Positions 10,823 through 23,733 of a DNA stretch of 64,000 bases are shown here, piece after piece. Numbering within the stretch: the first letter of the stretch is position 1; every line of letters begins with the position of its first letter. Source of the DNA: Cryptococcus deneoformans JEC21 (taxonomy: Eukaryota; Basidiomycota; Tremellomycetes; Tremellales; Cryptococcaceae); contig NC_006683.1 of the NCBI RefSeq assembly GCF_000091045.1, forward strand, positions 110,441 to 174,440, written 5' to 3'. The notes beneath the pieces were generated by a model. It saw only the letters and a list, made by a program, of their open reading frames with translations, made no database searches and was not told where the DNA came from. A program made the position numbers and the translations under genes.

Positions 10823-13665
10823 TCAGTCCATATCGACGTCGCACTCCCTTCGTGATGATCCAATACCATTCTCCTCATCTTCATCCTCTTCATACTCTTC
10901 CTCGTCTTCATCCTCATCCTCATCGTCGTCCACCGCGTTCTCATTGTCGGAATCGCTATCCATTGATTGGTCCGCAAGCATCGACTGAGGCTGTGAAAGA
11001 AAGATTACCATGGACGTTAGCTATGTAACTCTGGGTACTTCAATCGAGACCAAAAAAGAACTCACCATGAGAGACTCTCCGGTATAAGTGAATCCTCGGA
11101 AGTTTTCTTGCACACTGCTCGTCAAGGGACTTCCGTTTGCCCCAGGCAACCCAGGCCTCTGTGCCTTGTTGATCGCAACACCACCACCAGGCACACTTCC
11201 GCTAATACCTGCTCCGGGGCCGAGATAGGAGTGCTTCCCCGGCTGGCTCGCCGTACCAGGATCAACAGTAGCATTCACGTCCTCCCAAGGCACAATGCCC
11301 GCATCAAGTAATGAAGAGTTTGTGAACTCGGGGTCAAAGTTGGCGACAGATTCGTCAGAGTCGACAATAGGTTTAAATGGTGGAGTGATCTGTTTCTTGT
11401 AAAGCAAGTCCCAATCAATGTTCTTAAAGAACGGATGTTCCTTGAGTTCAACAGCACCGCGGTGGGATCCAAGACGGTTCTGAGGATTTCGGTTAAGCAA
11501 CCCTTTAACGAACTGCTTGCCGTCGTCCCCAATGACATTCTTGGGGAATCTAATCTTGCCGTAACCTACAAAGCTCATCAGCTTGCGTAACACTCATCTA
11601 CAGAAGAAAGCACACTCACAGATCAATCGGTACATCTCCTGAGTCTGCTCAGCGTAAAATGGACTCCATCCACAGCACATCTCGAATAACAATACACCGA
11701 GCGACCAAAAGTCGACATGCTTGCCGTAACCTTTCTCATCGAGCAAAACCTCGGGTGCAAGGTATCTACTTCTCATCAGCAAAAAAAGCTCAATAAAAAT
11801 TCAGTAGAAGCCAAAACTCACTCGGTAGTACCACAGAAGGTGTTAGTCAACTTGTCATCCGTCAAATCAGGCTTGGACAATCCAAAATCACAAAGCGCCA
11901 CATGGCCTGTCGCGTCCAAAAGAATGTTCTCCGGTTTCAAGTCTCGGTACACAATGTTGTACTTGTGAAGATGTTCTAAAGCCAAAACCAACTCGGCAAT
12001 GTAGAACCTCGCCCGATCTTCGCTGAAACGACCTTCCTTTTGTAGATGCCAGAACAGTTCACCACCGCATTTGTAATCGGTGACAAAATACAGCTCGGTA
12101 TCAGTTTGGAAAGAAAACTTCAACCCAACAAGGAATGGACACTCCAAAGAGCATTGGAGGATCTTGCGTTCACCAATAGTGTGCGCGACCTCCTTTTTTG
12201 CCACGATTTCCTTCTTGGAAAGAACCTTCATGGCGTAGATTCGACGAGTATCCTTCTTGCGAACTTGGAAGACTCGACCGAAAGTGCCTCGGCCAATAAG
12301 TTTGAGGAACTCAAAGTCGGACGGTTTGAGAGAAATGCGTTTCTACGCATAGTTTAGCTGGTTTCAAGTTAAAGAGAAACGACCGACTTACCCTGATAAT
12401 GGTGTAGGTCATTTGAATCCAGACCTCACCAGTGACAGCCTCGTCACCCCGGGTGTCCAATTTGTACCAATTATCAAGAACGTAGCCATCTTGTAGAACC
12501 GGCTTGATATCGAGCATTCCCAAAAAGCCCTCGCCGTCTCGGTTTCGATCATACACAGAGAGATGCAATGTGGGCTTGCTCGAAGTGACATCGCTAAGAT
12601 GATGTTCAGCCAAGCCAAACTTCTTCCTCAAACTGTCTAAGACTCACAAAGAAACCTCTTCCTTCCAAACAGGATCCCCCGGACCAGGTTTACCCAACCA
12701 ACTACCACCAGCAGGCTCTTCCGCCTTTGGTGTCATCGTACCGCTTCCATCTTCCTTCTTCTTACCCCTTCCCACTGCATCCGCAAACGCTCTCGATATA
12801 GCGCTAACACCAAGCCCGCTCGAACTCCTGGTCAAGTTACCGGGTGTGCCTATCGGCTGAGGCGTAGAAGTAGTGAATGGGACAGAAGAGGCGGACGTGA
12901 CAGGATGAGGAGGACGAGAGACGTATTCATTCTTTTCAAACTGAATGACGACGTAGGGTTGAGGGTCGGCTCCGGGTGAATGAGAGACAGCCAAACCACG
13001 GGCAGAGATGACCTTGACCCGGAGAGTTCCTCTGGGACCGGTTGTCCTAGAAGTTTGTGACAAATTTGCCTGCGAGTTCTCCGTAACGGCTTCGGCAGAT
13101 TCAGTAGTACCTTGTGCATCATTGGACATTGCCTTTCTCATCTTTGGAGGCTCGTGCAAGCCAAAACCGAGGCCTCCGCTAGCGCCGACACTGTCACCCA
13201 CGGTTACACCCGTGGTTGGCTGGCCGGCTCCAGGAGTAGCGAGTGGCAACGACGTGAAACCATGGCTGATAGGTGTACGCAGACCTGGCTGTTGGCTTCC
13301 AGCTGGAGAGGACGTGCGCTTAGGATCGAGAGAAAGGTTGGCGGCACTCTTGGTTAAGCCTGCAGGACTGGTAGCAGCTTGTGGGGCATCGAAGGGGTCG
13401 GTTTGCGGATGAGCCGATGCTCGGGGTGTGGCTTGGTCAGGGGGACCGCCAAAGGCAGAGAAGGAATGGGAGGGAGAATGGCTCGGTGACTGGGCATTAG
13501 AGGGGTTGTTGTTGTTGCTGTTGCTGCTGGACGACGGCCAGAGTTGCTATAGTATGCCGTGACAGATGTGGCGTAGTCAGCACCAGAACTGAGGGGCAAG
13601 CAAATTTGCACAGTATATTGCCGCCAGCAGGGAAAAGGAGTACACACCTTGACACCCTTGAGCAT
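10823..13665 (-). CDS. SCH9: AGC protein kinase Sch9 (C2 domain plus kinase)
   Basis: Seven exons encode about 820 residues. The first exon is tiny (MLKGVK, ATG at 13665) and splices over a roughly 100-nt intron to [11 protein letters not shown] low-complexity Ser/Pro/Asn N-terminus precedes a C2 domain ([18 protein letters not shown] ... [11 protein letters not shown]), as in yeast Sch9. The kinase follows: [12 protein letters not shown] glycine loop, [10 protein letters not shown] lysine, [13 protein letters not shown] catalytic loop, DFGLSK, and activation loop TFCGTTEYLAPE. The AGC tail has PPFKP and a hydrophobic motif FRGFTY, then an acidic Asp/Glu tail. Sch9 acts downstream of TORC1 and parallel to PKA in nutrient and stress signalling. 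Stop at 10823-10825. Confidence 0.95.
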
Positions 13666-14786
13666 GATGTTCAATTTCAGGCTCTTTTGGGAAGACGATA
13701 AACAAGCAAAGAATAGTATAGAGCGACAAATAAATGGGACTAGATGGGACTCGACGAAAACAAGATCGAAAAGCGTTGAGATTCTGGCGCGCGGGTGGAT
13801 TTGTTTGTCTACTGCGCTTTGAGAGACTCTGGGGACGATCGAGTAGAATTGAGTGAAGAACGCAGTGGCTTAGGTTAAGCAGGATGCGATCCCCAGAAGA
13901 CGAAAAGTATAGGATACAGTAAACGTCTGCGGTGGAAAGAGGAGATGAGCGTTCCAAAAGCCTGCAAATGAAGCGATGCTCCATCCCCAGCTCTTGGCCC
14001 ACCAACAGCCAGGTCCAGACTTGCGTCATACTCTTTTAATATCGAGCTATTACAAATACATTCCACTTTCTAATCAGGTGACTAGCGGGTTACATAGTAG
14101 GCAATTCATTTACACTTCTATTATGAGGAACTTGGCATCGTGCGCCGGGAGTGCCTACGGTGATCATTCGTTATGAATGATCCGTCGCTGAGAGATTTTT
14201 CGCAATGCAACTCTTCTCTCACCTTTACTCTTTCTACTGCAAGTACGTTTTACGACCTCCTTGAGAAGCACAGAAATCATCAAGAAGCACGAAGAAGGTC
14301 CATCAGGAGCTTTTAGCGTCGATGACGCAGTGACAAAAAAAGCAGTGGTCGATCATCGCAGTCGTGTCACATCGCTTCCACCATCGACCAGCAACATGAC
14401 CCATTGTCGTGTGTTGTGTGGGCAGACAAGAAACAATAAATAGGTCTTTCAGCTCCTATTCTTCTTCCCTTTCCCCTCTGAGAACGCGTGTCAGGACTCA
14501 AAACCGACGAAGATACTTAGTCACATGGTGATAAACAACAGGCACGAAGGACGAAAGATGTTCCTTTCCATCTGACGATTCTTCCACTTTCGGAACATTG
14601 TTCCTTAACTGGGCCTCCATGGGTGCCGAGACCGGATCATGGGTGCGAAGGTACTCTCCTTCTTGTGGTTCCCCTTTGGAGAGCGCATTTACCTGTTGAT
14701 TATCGAATGAAATGGATCACCTCTCCTCTCAGCACGAAAAAATCATGTGGACTCATATATATTCATATGGACTTCTGACTGTACAT
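13666..14786. other. Intergenic upstream of SCH9, nothing recognised
   Basis: About 1.1 kb containing the SCH9 promoter and the 3' side of the SnoaL-like gene. Frames here overlap on both strands and show no motif. Confidence 0.4.
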
Positions 14787-15681
14787 TTATTTTCTGTTAA
14801 TCTTCAACAGCTTGTCCACATCCCCTTTCCCCTTCCCGTCCATCCAAGCAACGGTGGCTTCGTACAGCCTATCGCTCTCCGCACCTTTGGCCTCTGGCAA
14901 ATCATGTAAGACTTTGTGTCCGATAAGGGACTGGCAGTAGCCAAGGAATCTGTAGCCGTAGGGAATTGATTCAAGAAGCTTGTTATCAAGCTTGGGTAAC
15001 TGGAGAGGGTTGACGGGAATCATGTGGTCCTTTTCGTAAAACACCTTGTAATCTACACATATGATATTAGTACGCTGTCACTCAGTTGGCTCTGGTCGAA
15101 AGGAGACATACAATTAATCTTCCAGTCACCAGCAGAGTTCTTCTGCAGGAAGTAGGTAAATCTGTTTTGGCACTCAACATCGACTTCAACTTCATCATTT
15201 CCGTCTTGAGCGGGGAGCTTGAACCTCTGGGTGATGACAGCCTTCATCTTGGCGACCGCGCGGTCCCCTTTGGTCTCGACAGTAGTACCGATAGCTTGAT
15301 GCATGATCCTGTCACCGTTATGGAAACCCTTTTTAGAAACTTCGATGAATTCGTCGATGGTGCAGCCACCAGACCAAGTGGTAAAGATGTAAGCATCGTC
15401 GTCAAACAGGGATCGGTACTATAGAGAGTTTGCCTATCAGCATAGAATTATGTTCGTTATTGGTCATAGATATGTCGTACTCGGGGCCATTCCTGGGCAT
15501 CTCGGTGGGTAGGCCAGCCCTCACAGATCTCTCGGATAGCAAGTCGGTCAAGCTTCTGCTCAACGGTACCGTTCACTAGCAAGCTTATGAGATGGGTATT
15601 CCTTGTGTCAACCAAGATAAAATACATACCAAAGGTGGTGCCCTGAGGCAAAGGTGGACAATCTCCCCAAGCAGTCGGCAT
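14787..15681 (-). CDS. SnoaL-like (NTF2-fold) protein
   Basis: Four exons from ATG 15681 give about 235 residues. Key segments are VEQKLDRLAIREICEGWPTHRD, RSLFDDDAYIFTTWSGGCTIDEF, SKKGFHNGDRIMHQAIGTTVE, then RAVAKMKAVITQRF and CQNRFTYFLQ, ending in DWKINYYKVFYEKDHMIPV and a helical C-terminus. This is the layout of SnoaL_4/NTF2-like cone-fold proteins, which include small dehydratases, isomerases and ring-hydroxylating dioxygenase beta-like proteins. There is no signal peptide. The substrate cannot be deduced, and relatives in fungi sit in varied secondary-metabolism or detoxification roles. Introns lie after TTFG, after EWPR and after KIN. The third joins DWKIN to YYKVF. Confidence 0.82.
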
Positions 15682-16801
15682 GTGGCAAAAGATGTAAGTG
15701 CAGTGTTTGTTGATAGGTTGGATAGAGCTGCTAATGGTGAGCGTAGCTCGACAAATTGTTCCCAGAGCTTACGATGCTTTCGTTCTCGTTTAAAAGAAAG
15801 AAAAGAGGATAACTGAACACATCCGGCCTTATATATATGCGGAACCAAGCTTTCCAGCTGCAACAGATCATACTGCGAAACGTGAGAAAGAGTATGTCAT
15901 TCCCCGATAAACATTACAGTTTGGTCGCCGCTTTACGTTGGTCGATAGGATTTGGAAAAAGTTAACCAAAGAATTTCCGTTAGCGAGCATTAGGGAAATA
16001 ATGGGAATTTATGGGGCTGATCATGCCGCCGGCCATAGCTTTCCTTATTAGCTACCATCAGTCATTTTATCTCTCCACATCAATTCGTATGCTGGACGCC
16101 GAGGACTTTTACTGTCTGGCTTGCCGATGGAAGATCTGAATGTGATTCAATTTCTTTGAGTCTTATTCTGGAGTTTTGCAGCAGGACGTCGACATCTGCC
16201 CAGCTGTCATTTCTGATGATCGCACCCTTGCATTCTCAAAGCCCAACAAGACCTCGAGACTCGAGCGAGACCTTAAGATTGTTGCTCCCAAGAGCATACC
16301 AGGGCTGACGTCATTAAATAGAAAGATTACCGCAGCAGCAGACGCGGCAGAAGATGTTAGATTTGCGGCGATTTGTTTGCTGCATGATGTGGACGCGACT
16401 TTTTCCGCCGGCCGTCGCGAAGGGATAGATTGCGGTAATGCGCCTTCTTAGACTGTGCGATGGGCTGCGCTGCTGTAAAGAGGAGGGACCTTGCGATGCT
16501 GCTGTTATTAATAATGGGGAACGTTTATCATTCCTGCGTGTGCATTTGGAATTGCTAGTTGCCGACTCGCTGCCGATAAAAAGTTGCTAGAGACAAAAGA
16601 AGACGACGGGCTATGAATAGATGGATGGATAAACGAGGACGCAGTCATGGAACGAAGAATGAAGAGACTGAGCGCGTTCGCTGTTTGTGGGTTTGTTTAA
16701 TTTGGTTTGTTTCTACTACAATTTAGTTTGCAAAACGGCTAGCGCCGCGTTAAGTAGCTGCATGCATGCCCAACTGTAACTATTGTAATCAGCACGCCTG
16801 A
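15682..16801. other. Intergenic, nothing recognised
   Basis: About 1.1 kb upstream of the SnoaL-like gene. One plus-strand open frame (16176-16451) has no recognisable features or clear start context. Confidence 0.4.
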
Positions 16802-18611
16802 TCAGGACGCAGCCAGGAGGGTTCTTTGCGTTTTCACTGCGTGCCACTGATGGTACATAAGGGAGGCTTGTGAATAACTGGGGTAGAAGGGTAGTGGATT
16901 GGTGTGGGGTGGAGTCCGCCGAGCCCTTGAGGAAAACAGTTCGCTGATGGCAGCGTCCCAGCCAGGATCCGCAAGGGCATGCTGGGAGGTAATCTGTCCA
17001 GAATAAAGGTTGTCCATCCTTGCAGTTGATATCGGGATAATCTCCATCTTGAGCATCTCTACAGCCCTGGTGATCAATGATACCTGATAGTAGGTCGAAC
17101 GGCCTATAGTATTGGTATAATCGATAATGTCTCTGTTCAGGTCATCAGCGGATGGCAAGGGATAGTAAGAGGAAGGTGATGAAGGTAATTGGCTTTGCCA
17201 CTTAACGACATCTGCAGAACTAGAGTCAACATTCAGGCAACAAATAGATATAATATACTCACACTGTTTCCGATGCTACTTCTCGACGGCCTTGAGCAGT
17301 GGATCCAAACTCCTCTCTTTCTCTCCCACACCATCTTCCCGCCCACCATCCCTCCGTTGGAATGTCTTACTTTGGGCTACTTCCTTTTTCTCCGCTCTCC
17401 TCTTCTTGAGTTTGGGACGAGCTTGATAAGCAAACTCTTCAACATCGCCAAGAAGTTCGGATGTGAAGGTAGAAGGATCAGCCTCTGTGCCATAGTCAAA
17501 AGTATCCTCATAGTGGGGTCGGAGAGCTGACTGGACAGTATACGAAAGGATACTGTCGCAAACATGAGAGAAAGTGCGCTCGAGAAGTCCACATTTCTGG
17601 TGGTCGACGGCAAAACTGTGCGTGGAAGGTGATGGAGTGATGAGATTATGGGGAAAGAGGTCGAGACTGATTTGGCTAAAAAAGTCGGCAGCAGCCATAG
17701 GGCCGCTATTGCCAAAAGGACGACTGGTTTCAACTGCGAAGGTCCTACCTTCAGGACGATCAGAAAGTGTCCAGACTCTGGCAAATCTGGTACCACAAAC
17801 TGCTAAAGCCCGGCGCAAGCGGAACATCTGATACCCCGCATCCAAATACGTGAGACATTGCCCAAGGCAAACTCTACTCTGATTGTTGGCTGTGGATGGA
17901 TTGGAGGGAAGGTCATTCCTGCGAAGTCGGTAGATCTTGAATTCGGCGACAAGCCAGATGGACTGTGACCTGATTAATTTCTGTCATTCGAATGCCGGAT
18001 CGTTTGCCTTGGCTTTCGGATGTTCATAAGAGAAAACTATCGCAGTATCGGGAATTCGGGTACCGGCGGTAGTCGAACTTGGTTGACTAGGAGAGCGGAC
18101 TTCAGATGCTAAAATGGTCAAGTCAGCACAGAATGACGTCGCAAAAGATTGAAAGAACATTAAAACTACTGACTCTCCTTGACTGCCAGAAAAAGCATGT
18201 TAAGGACGACCAGCACCATGAGATTCTAAACCTACCCTTCGTTGTTCTCACCTTGGAGGGCACCAACTGATTTATTACCTTACTTGCGTCCGTTTGCGAA
18301 AATGGCATTAACATATCGTGGCTCTTCAAATAGCCCATGTCCTCCGACTTAAGGTCAATATCGGCATAACGAGGTCCAGGTTCGCCTACCCAAAAATATT
18401 TGAGAAAAAACAGTTGGAGCATGTCCGTTCTATAGTTGTCCTCTCTGGTTGCATCATAGCACAGGGCATCGAAAAGTTTCTCGTAAGACTGTTTTTTCCA
18501 CTCAAGCCTCGTCGGCATATACTCGCGTTCAAGCAGGTCCCCGATACGCTGAGCACGATGTTCGGGAGCAGGAGGTGGTGGACGTTCTGTGGTTTGCGGC
18601 TCACGAGGCAT
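16802..18611 (-). CDS. Orphan protein, multi-exon, uncertain 3' junction
   Basis: I do not recognise this gene. From ATG 18611 the protein begins MPREPQTTERPPPPAPEHRA, then RIGDLLEREYMPTRLEWKKQ and LFFLKYFWVGEPGPRYADID. It can be spliced through HLKSALLVNQVRLPP to SIWLVAEFKIYRLRRND, YLDAGYQMFRLRRALAVCGT and TFAVETSRPFGNSGPMAAAD, followed by SELLGDVEEFAYQARPKLKKR. In the same direction, DVVKWQSQLPSSPSSYYPLP and a helical C-terminus to 16802 look coding. The frame before it closes at a TAG at 17276, so an intron or frameshift near 17276-17360 is needed to join them. There is no signal peptide, membrane segment or known motif. A longer start at 18818 is possible but would leave only about 115 bp to the divergent ASA1 start. 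Confidence 0.6.
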
Positions 18612-18932
18612 ATTGATGGCTGGGCGGTGAGTCAAGGTCAAATAGCGAAGTGTAATCCTGGCATAGCACGAGAACAAGCGGATAAAGGGCGTAGAGGTTT
18701 GGCGCAAGAGGCGAAAGAAAGGTTGAAGAGAGTCGTTGGATGGCGAATCGCGGAAGTTAAGTTGGCCCCCTTCCCTATTATTGATGAATGACTGAGGCTT
18801 CGAGTTGATATCGGGCATCGCCGACTTTTGTTTACAGTTTACGACTGACCGTCGTTCGTTCTTCCATCGAAGGTAGCCAATAACTCGAACCTGTCACATT
18901 CTTCCCTATGTGCTTCGTGCATCACCAGCTCC
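18612..18932. promoter_or_regulatory. Divergent promoter, orphan / ASA1
   Basis: About 320 bp between two outward-reading genes. The orphan frame is open through part of it (to 18818), so its leader may extend here. No clear TATA box. Confidence 0.4.
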
Positions 18933-20616
18933 ATGTCCCGCCCTGCACCAGCCCCATTCCATACTCTCAGAATCCATTCATCGCCTCTTGCCACACTCCA
19001 CTTTTCCACCTCTCCACCCAACTCGATCCTTTATGCAGGCGATCAAGATGGCTGGATCTCGGTGCTTGACTTGAGGGTGAGGCGGGTCGTAGCGTTCTGG
19101 AAGGGTCATGAAGGTGGTGTCCTTGGACTGGGCGAGTGGGAAGGTGGTTTGATAAGGTCGGTGCATACGTTTGCACTTCATTTCCGGTTCTGGGGATGGA
19201 GCATTAGGCTGATATGAAAGCAGCCATGGAAGAGATAACGTCATTCACTTTTATGAGCCGCTTAAGAGGCCGTACATCCCCATACCTACTTCAACGACGC
19301 CTGATCCAAAAACTTATAAGCCTTCTATAAGGCGGTCGTTACCTACTAACGCACTCAACTTTTGTCGATTTTCCCTGGTTTCCATACCTGCACATACAGT
19401 GATCAACGTGGATAAAGGTAAAGGCAAGCAAAAGGAGGCAATGATGGCAGTCCCTAGTCTCATAGACTCTGAGTTGGTATGTGGTTTAATTATGGTTGAA
19501 TATCTAAGCTGACAGAACGGATAGGTTGACATATACCACATCCCAAGCTTCAAACGTCTTCACGCATCTATCAATTTTTCCTCAAAACCACCACAAGTGT
19601 CATCAAATGTTGATCTCCCAGGCGCATCACGTACAGGCCTCGTCATGTCCCTCCACCTCTTCTACGTCCCTTCTATCGATCTCTGTGCTGGTGAGGAAGA
19701 GAGAAGTTTAGGTCTCGTCATAGCATACGAGGATGGCCGCCTCGAGCTTCTCTCCGCCCCTCTAACTTCGCTGGATACGCCATACGACGCCAAGATGGCC
19801 GCTTCCACGTCCACGTCCAGTGGAGCGAACCGGAACCCATGGAAGTTGAGATGGAGCGGCAAGGGACATAATGAGGCGATCATGGCTTCTGCGGTGGATG
19901 GTCGGGGAGGAAGGGGGTGGAGTGTGAGTGCTGATCATCGGCTTGTTAGGTATGAGTTTGATCTGGTGAGTCAATATATATTTTCCATTTCCTTTACCTC
20001 TACATTTCCAAACTTAAAAAGTATCATGACTGATGAATCGGGACGAACTAGGTATGGGAAAGGAAATGCGAGAAAGATGATGCAAAAGTTATAAAACCAT
20101 ACGCGACAAAGCAGATTGGAAACTCTTCCATCGCCGTCTCAGCAGATGATAAGGTGGTAGCTGTCGGCGGATGGGATGGAAAGTCAGTCATTCATCCTCT
20201 GTTTTTTTCCCTTATCAAACCTCGAACCTAGAAAAAGGAAAGGTTATTTGTGAGCTCAATAAGCTGACTATCACCTCTTTTGTAGAATAAGGCTCTTTTC
20301 CGCGGCGACCTCGAAACCTTTAGGAACCCTCAGCACTCATCGCGAGACTGTCCATGCCCTTGCGTTTGCTCACCTCCCGTCTTCCCCATCCCAGCCCATC
20401 TCCCTTGATGATATCGAAACGTCTACCGAAGCAGAGACGGCCACAGAAACAACAACGGAATACCCCGAGTCGACTGTAGATCTGGGAGACGATGATGATA
20501 GTGATGCAGATGAAGAGGTGGATGGTATACCTCCACGGGAGAGGTGGTTAGCCAGTGGAGGGAAGGATGGGAAGGTTGCGTTGTGGGGATTGATGGATTT
20601 TAGTGCGGCCGGATGA
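18933..20616 (+). CDS. ASA1: ASTRA-associated protein 1 (Asa1), WD40 protein
   Basis: The spliced protein of roughly 480-500 residues begins MSRPAPAPFHTLRIHSSPLA and reads as WD40 blades throughout. Examples are ILYAGDQDGWISVLDLRVRR, AFWKGHEGGVLGL, VDIYHIPSFKRL, GLVIAYEDGRLELLS, GRGWSVSADHRLVRYEFDL, IAVSADDKVVAVGGWDGKIR and WLASGGKDGKVALWG. The arrangement, with long acidic loops before the last blade, matches fungal Asa1 (GNB1L-like). Asa1 is a subunit of the ASTRA/TTT-associated complex that helps Tel2-dependent maturation of PIKK kinases and chromatin remodelling. At least five short introns are needed, including one within the last WD repeat (after GGWDGK). Divergent from the orphan gene at 18611. 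Confidence 0.85.
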
Positions 20617-20975
20617 TAGAGATAAAACAATTGGTGCATGGGGTTTGTAAATCCTTTTCAAGGGCAAGAGCGTCGTCGTTTTGAGCTGTACTGTCTGTAT
20701 ACATTATCGCATTCTTACACCCTCTTTTTGCATATCATGCTATGTATCTGTGGAGGTTCTGCTGGAGAAAGAGAACAAGTATACGCCCCTCCTGCCCTCG
20801 AAACAAGACTATCATTGTTTCGCCAACTGATTATTGACCACTTAAGTATTACTCCCCCCATCCTCATCCTGCTCACCTTCTGCTACTAGATGTCATGATC
20901 GCAAGGTTCAACGTTTCTGAACCTATCACTGATTTCCCCTCCCCCTCCTCCGTTTCCGTATCCAATAAAGGAGGT

Positions 20976-22013
20976 TCAGTTAAGGTTGCGGTCCAGAGGG
21001 TTAGTGGACCATTTCAGTTTCTTTGGTTTGGGCTCGGAGGACATGGCGGGAGAGTGGGAGAATGCTGGTTCGGTAAATGAACGGCTTAGGGTTGGGTCGG
21101 TGAGTGGGTGAGTGGAGATGGCTGATAATGGCATCACATTTTGTGTGGCATCGTCTTCCGCCGTTTCCTGAGTAAACACCTACCCAAAAGATTGAATATT
21201 GGCCAATGAGAGAACTACAAATGTATGCAAAAGACTCACATCGTCTTTTTCCTCTTCTACCTTGTCCTGTCCAAAGGGGATGAACGGTGAAGCCAACGGC
21301 GAGAGCTTGGACATTGAGGCAGTACTGGCCTCCTCCCCGTGATGAATTGATATTCCCCTTGATATTGAAGCTGTCATATCCTCAAAGGAGGTCGAAAATG
21401 GAGGAAGCCCTAAAGACGAGCAATCGTAACTCCAGTTGGGTCCAGGAGGTCCTAAAGATGGTGGGTGTACTGACCCGAAGGTTGGAGTGGTGCTCGATCC
21501 TTGCCACTGAGTGTGAGTACCCCGCGACACACCATCAGACAAGGTTAATGAGGGGATTCGACTATGATTCCTGAGATGATATGGGCCTGAGGGATGGGTT
21601 GAGTTTGCAAATGCCAATGGCTGGGAAGAGGTTGTCCAACTGCCAGTATCTTTTTGGTGATCGTAAGGTTGTTGTTGGTCTTGTTGGATAGAAGGGGCGG
21701 TGCATCTATAGGTCTCTGTTAAATGTCTGGGTGGAACCGCCGCAGTAGAGGCCTGGCTCCAAAATGGCTGGACACCGCTAATTTGATGTTGAGGGATTGA
21801 AGTGGATTGTGGAGTTGTCTCTAAGGCTCCTAAATGATGGGGGGGAGGTTACAGTAGTTAGATTGAGAGAACTTGGCTTTTGGGATTTCGATAGAAGAGG
21901 TAGGGCTCACCATCACCAAGAGCCATATTCATGATGCCTTCCAGGAAGGGATCGCCCTCATACAGCTGTCCAGACGACGAGGACTCCTTATCATAGCGGT
22001 GCAGGTTCGACAT
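20976..22013 (-). CDS. Disordered Ser/Pro/Gln-rich orphan protein
   Basis: Three exons from ATG 22013 (MSNLHRYDKESSSSGQLYEG) give a protein of about 290 residues without recognisable domains. The first intron follows NMALGDG (GTGAGC...TTTAG). The second follows EEEKDD (GTGAGT...GGGTAG) and joins to VFTQETAEDDATQ. The body is rich in Ser, Pro, Gln and His (QDQQQPYDHQKDTGSW, SLTLSDGVSRGTHTQW) and ends PKPKKLKWSTNPLDRNLN. It could be a regulatory or scaffold protein, but no function can be assigned. Splicing fuses long open frames cleanly, which supports it as a real gene. The upstream frame has a stop just before the start codon region, so this ATG is preferred. Confidence 0.65.
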
Positions 22014-23733
22014 ATTTTGAAGGAATTGAAGGTTCGTGGGGTTTTTGATTTCGTAGATGGCGGTTTATTGACATTATTGAGAGAGGGGACAGAGGAGGTT
22101 TAAATACGTAGATTAGCCATGAAGACATTAGTAGCTGGGCACCTGCGGGCCTTCCGATTACCATGCAGGGGCTACTTGGTCGGACTTGTATGTTACATAT
22201 TGAAACTCCGGTTGAGAAAAAGACTCGCTCTCTTTGACTCGACAAGTCAGACAGGCTGAGCTGAGGTTGCCATAAAGGATGATCTCGTGGCTTGGATGTT
22301 GACTCTAGCATCGGTTAATGGACGGATTGCAATACTTCCTTTTTAATCCTCCTTGGTGGGGGAAGACTCCGATTATGGCCCCATGCACTGGTAAGAGAGG
22401 GAGGGAAGGTAAGGAAGAGAAGGAAGTAGTCGAATGGCAGGGTCAAAATAAAAGCAGGAACGTGTGATCGTCATGATCAATCTATACGCAATAAATAGGT
22501 TATAACCGATAACCGATGAAATGATGAAGACAATCGCGATGCCCTTGCGAATAAGATGAAAAGCGGTTTTGTCAAACGAAGGCCGGTGTAGAATACAGGT
22601 TTTATGCCTTGAGTGTTGGAATATAGAAAGTAAGGATGGTAAATTGGGACTAGGGTTATTGGGAACGGAGAAAGGATAGGGGGGATAGAGAGGAGGGAGA
22701 AAGGATAGGGGGGATAGAGAGGCAAGAGAAAGGCCATTTATTCGGACAAACAACTGTGAGTTTATGCCTATGAAACATCAAGATGAAGGACTATCGGGGC
22801 TCAGACCAGATGGCTGGAACAGGGCGTACTGGATGATAGACATCGGATGCTAGACGCGAGAGGCGGTGCCAAAGGACGGTGTCGTGGGCGATGTGGACGG
22901 CTCGTTTCCTCTGGGCCGCGCTCTGGCCGATCACAGCGATCTAGCCGCGCCGCCGAAAATGCAATGGGAGATAAACAGCGGCAAACAGCGACAGATAGCA
23001 GACAGCAAGGACCAGTACAAACTGTACAGCGGACAACAGACGACAGCCAGGATGGAAGGACGCAAATGGAGAATGGATGCGATGCGGATGGCAAGAAGCG
23101 AGACTCGGGGCGGGCAGGAGAGGTAGAAGGAGGGGACGGGGTGGCGGGTGAATCAAGACCCGCGGTGAGCCGTGCGAGATGCATGATGGGCCCGAGTCGA
23201 GGTGCGTGGCTGCCACATCTGTCTCTCGACACTTTCAGGAGACGTCTTGCTGAGGCGAGCGCTGGCATGGGATGTATGGCATTGCAGAGGACCGCTGCAT
23301 ACCGCCAAGGACAGATGCACGCCAGGAGACGGGAAGTGTGGGCGGACGTGTGGCAGGATGGGTGTGAGGATGACGCGACTGACTTGTGGGTGGATGCCCT
23401 GAACTGTTGTGTGTTTCGCTGGGCGACTCTTCCATCCATCACCACCACAAGGAAAATGCAAACGGCGCCCCATCCTTGTTTTAATGATAAACAACATCCC
23501 ATCAATCCCATTTCCATCTCTCTTTCTTCTTTCTTCTTTCTTCTTTCTCCCTTCCTCGCTCACCCCAGACTTGCCTTCTTGCCGGCCTCACGCTCATTAA
23601 CGATCCACCACGACCACATCCACGACCGCATATGTCCCTTGCTTGATACTTACTGCCTGCTTCCTGTGCCAGAGACCCACAACAAAAACAGCAACCCGCC
23701 TCACGTCGCTCGTTCACGACCCAACTGCCCACC
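22014..23733. other. Intergenic/leader region of the long kinase with low-complexity tracts
   Basis: About 1.7 kb. A 29-bp period purine-rich tandem duplication (GGAGAAAGGATAGGGGGG... twice) lies at about 22667-22722. A polypyrimidine tract (TTC repeats) at 23515-23560 precedes the kinase ATG and probably lies in its promoter or leader. A GC-rich 312-codon open frame (22847-23785) overlaps the kinase start in another frame and is judged a shadow. Confidence 0.5.

Noticed and set aside
16176..16451. 91-codon plus-strand frame
   Set aside because: Reasonable composition but no homologue, no clear start context or intron. Not enough to call a gene.
18612..18818. N-terminal extension of the orphan gene to an ATG at 18818
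   Set aside because: It would leave only about 115 bp to the divergent ASA1 start, and the added residues are not needed. It cannot be excluded.
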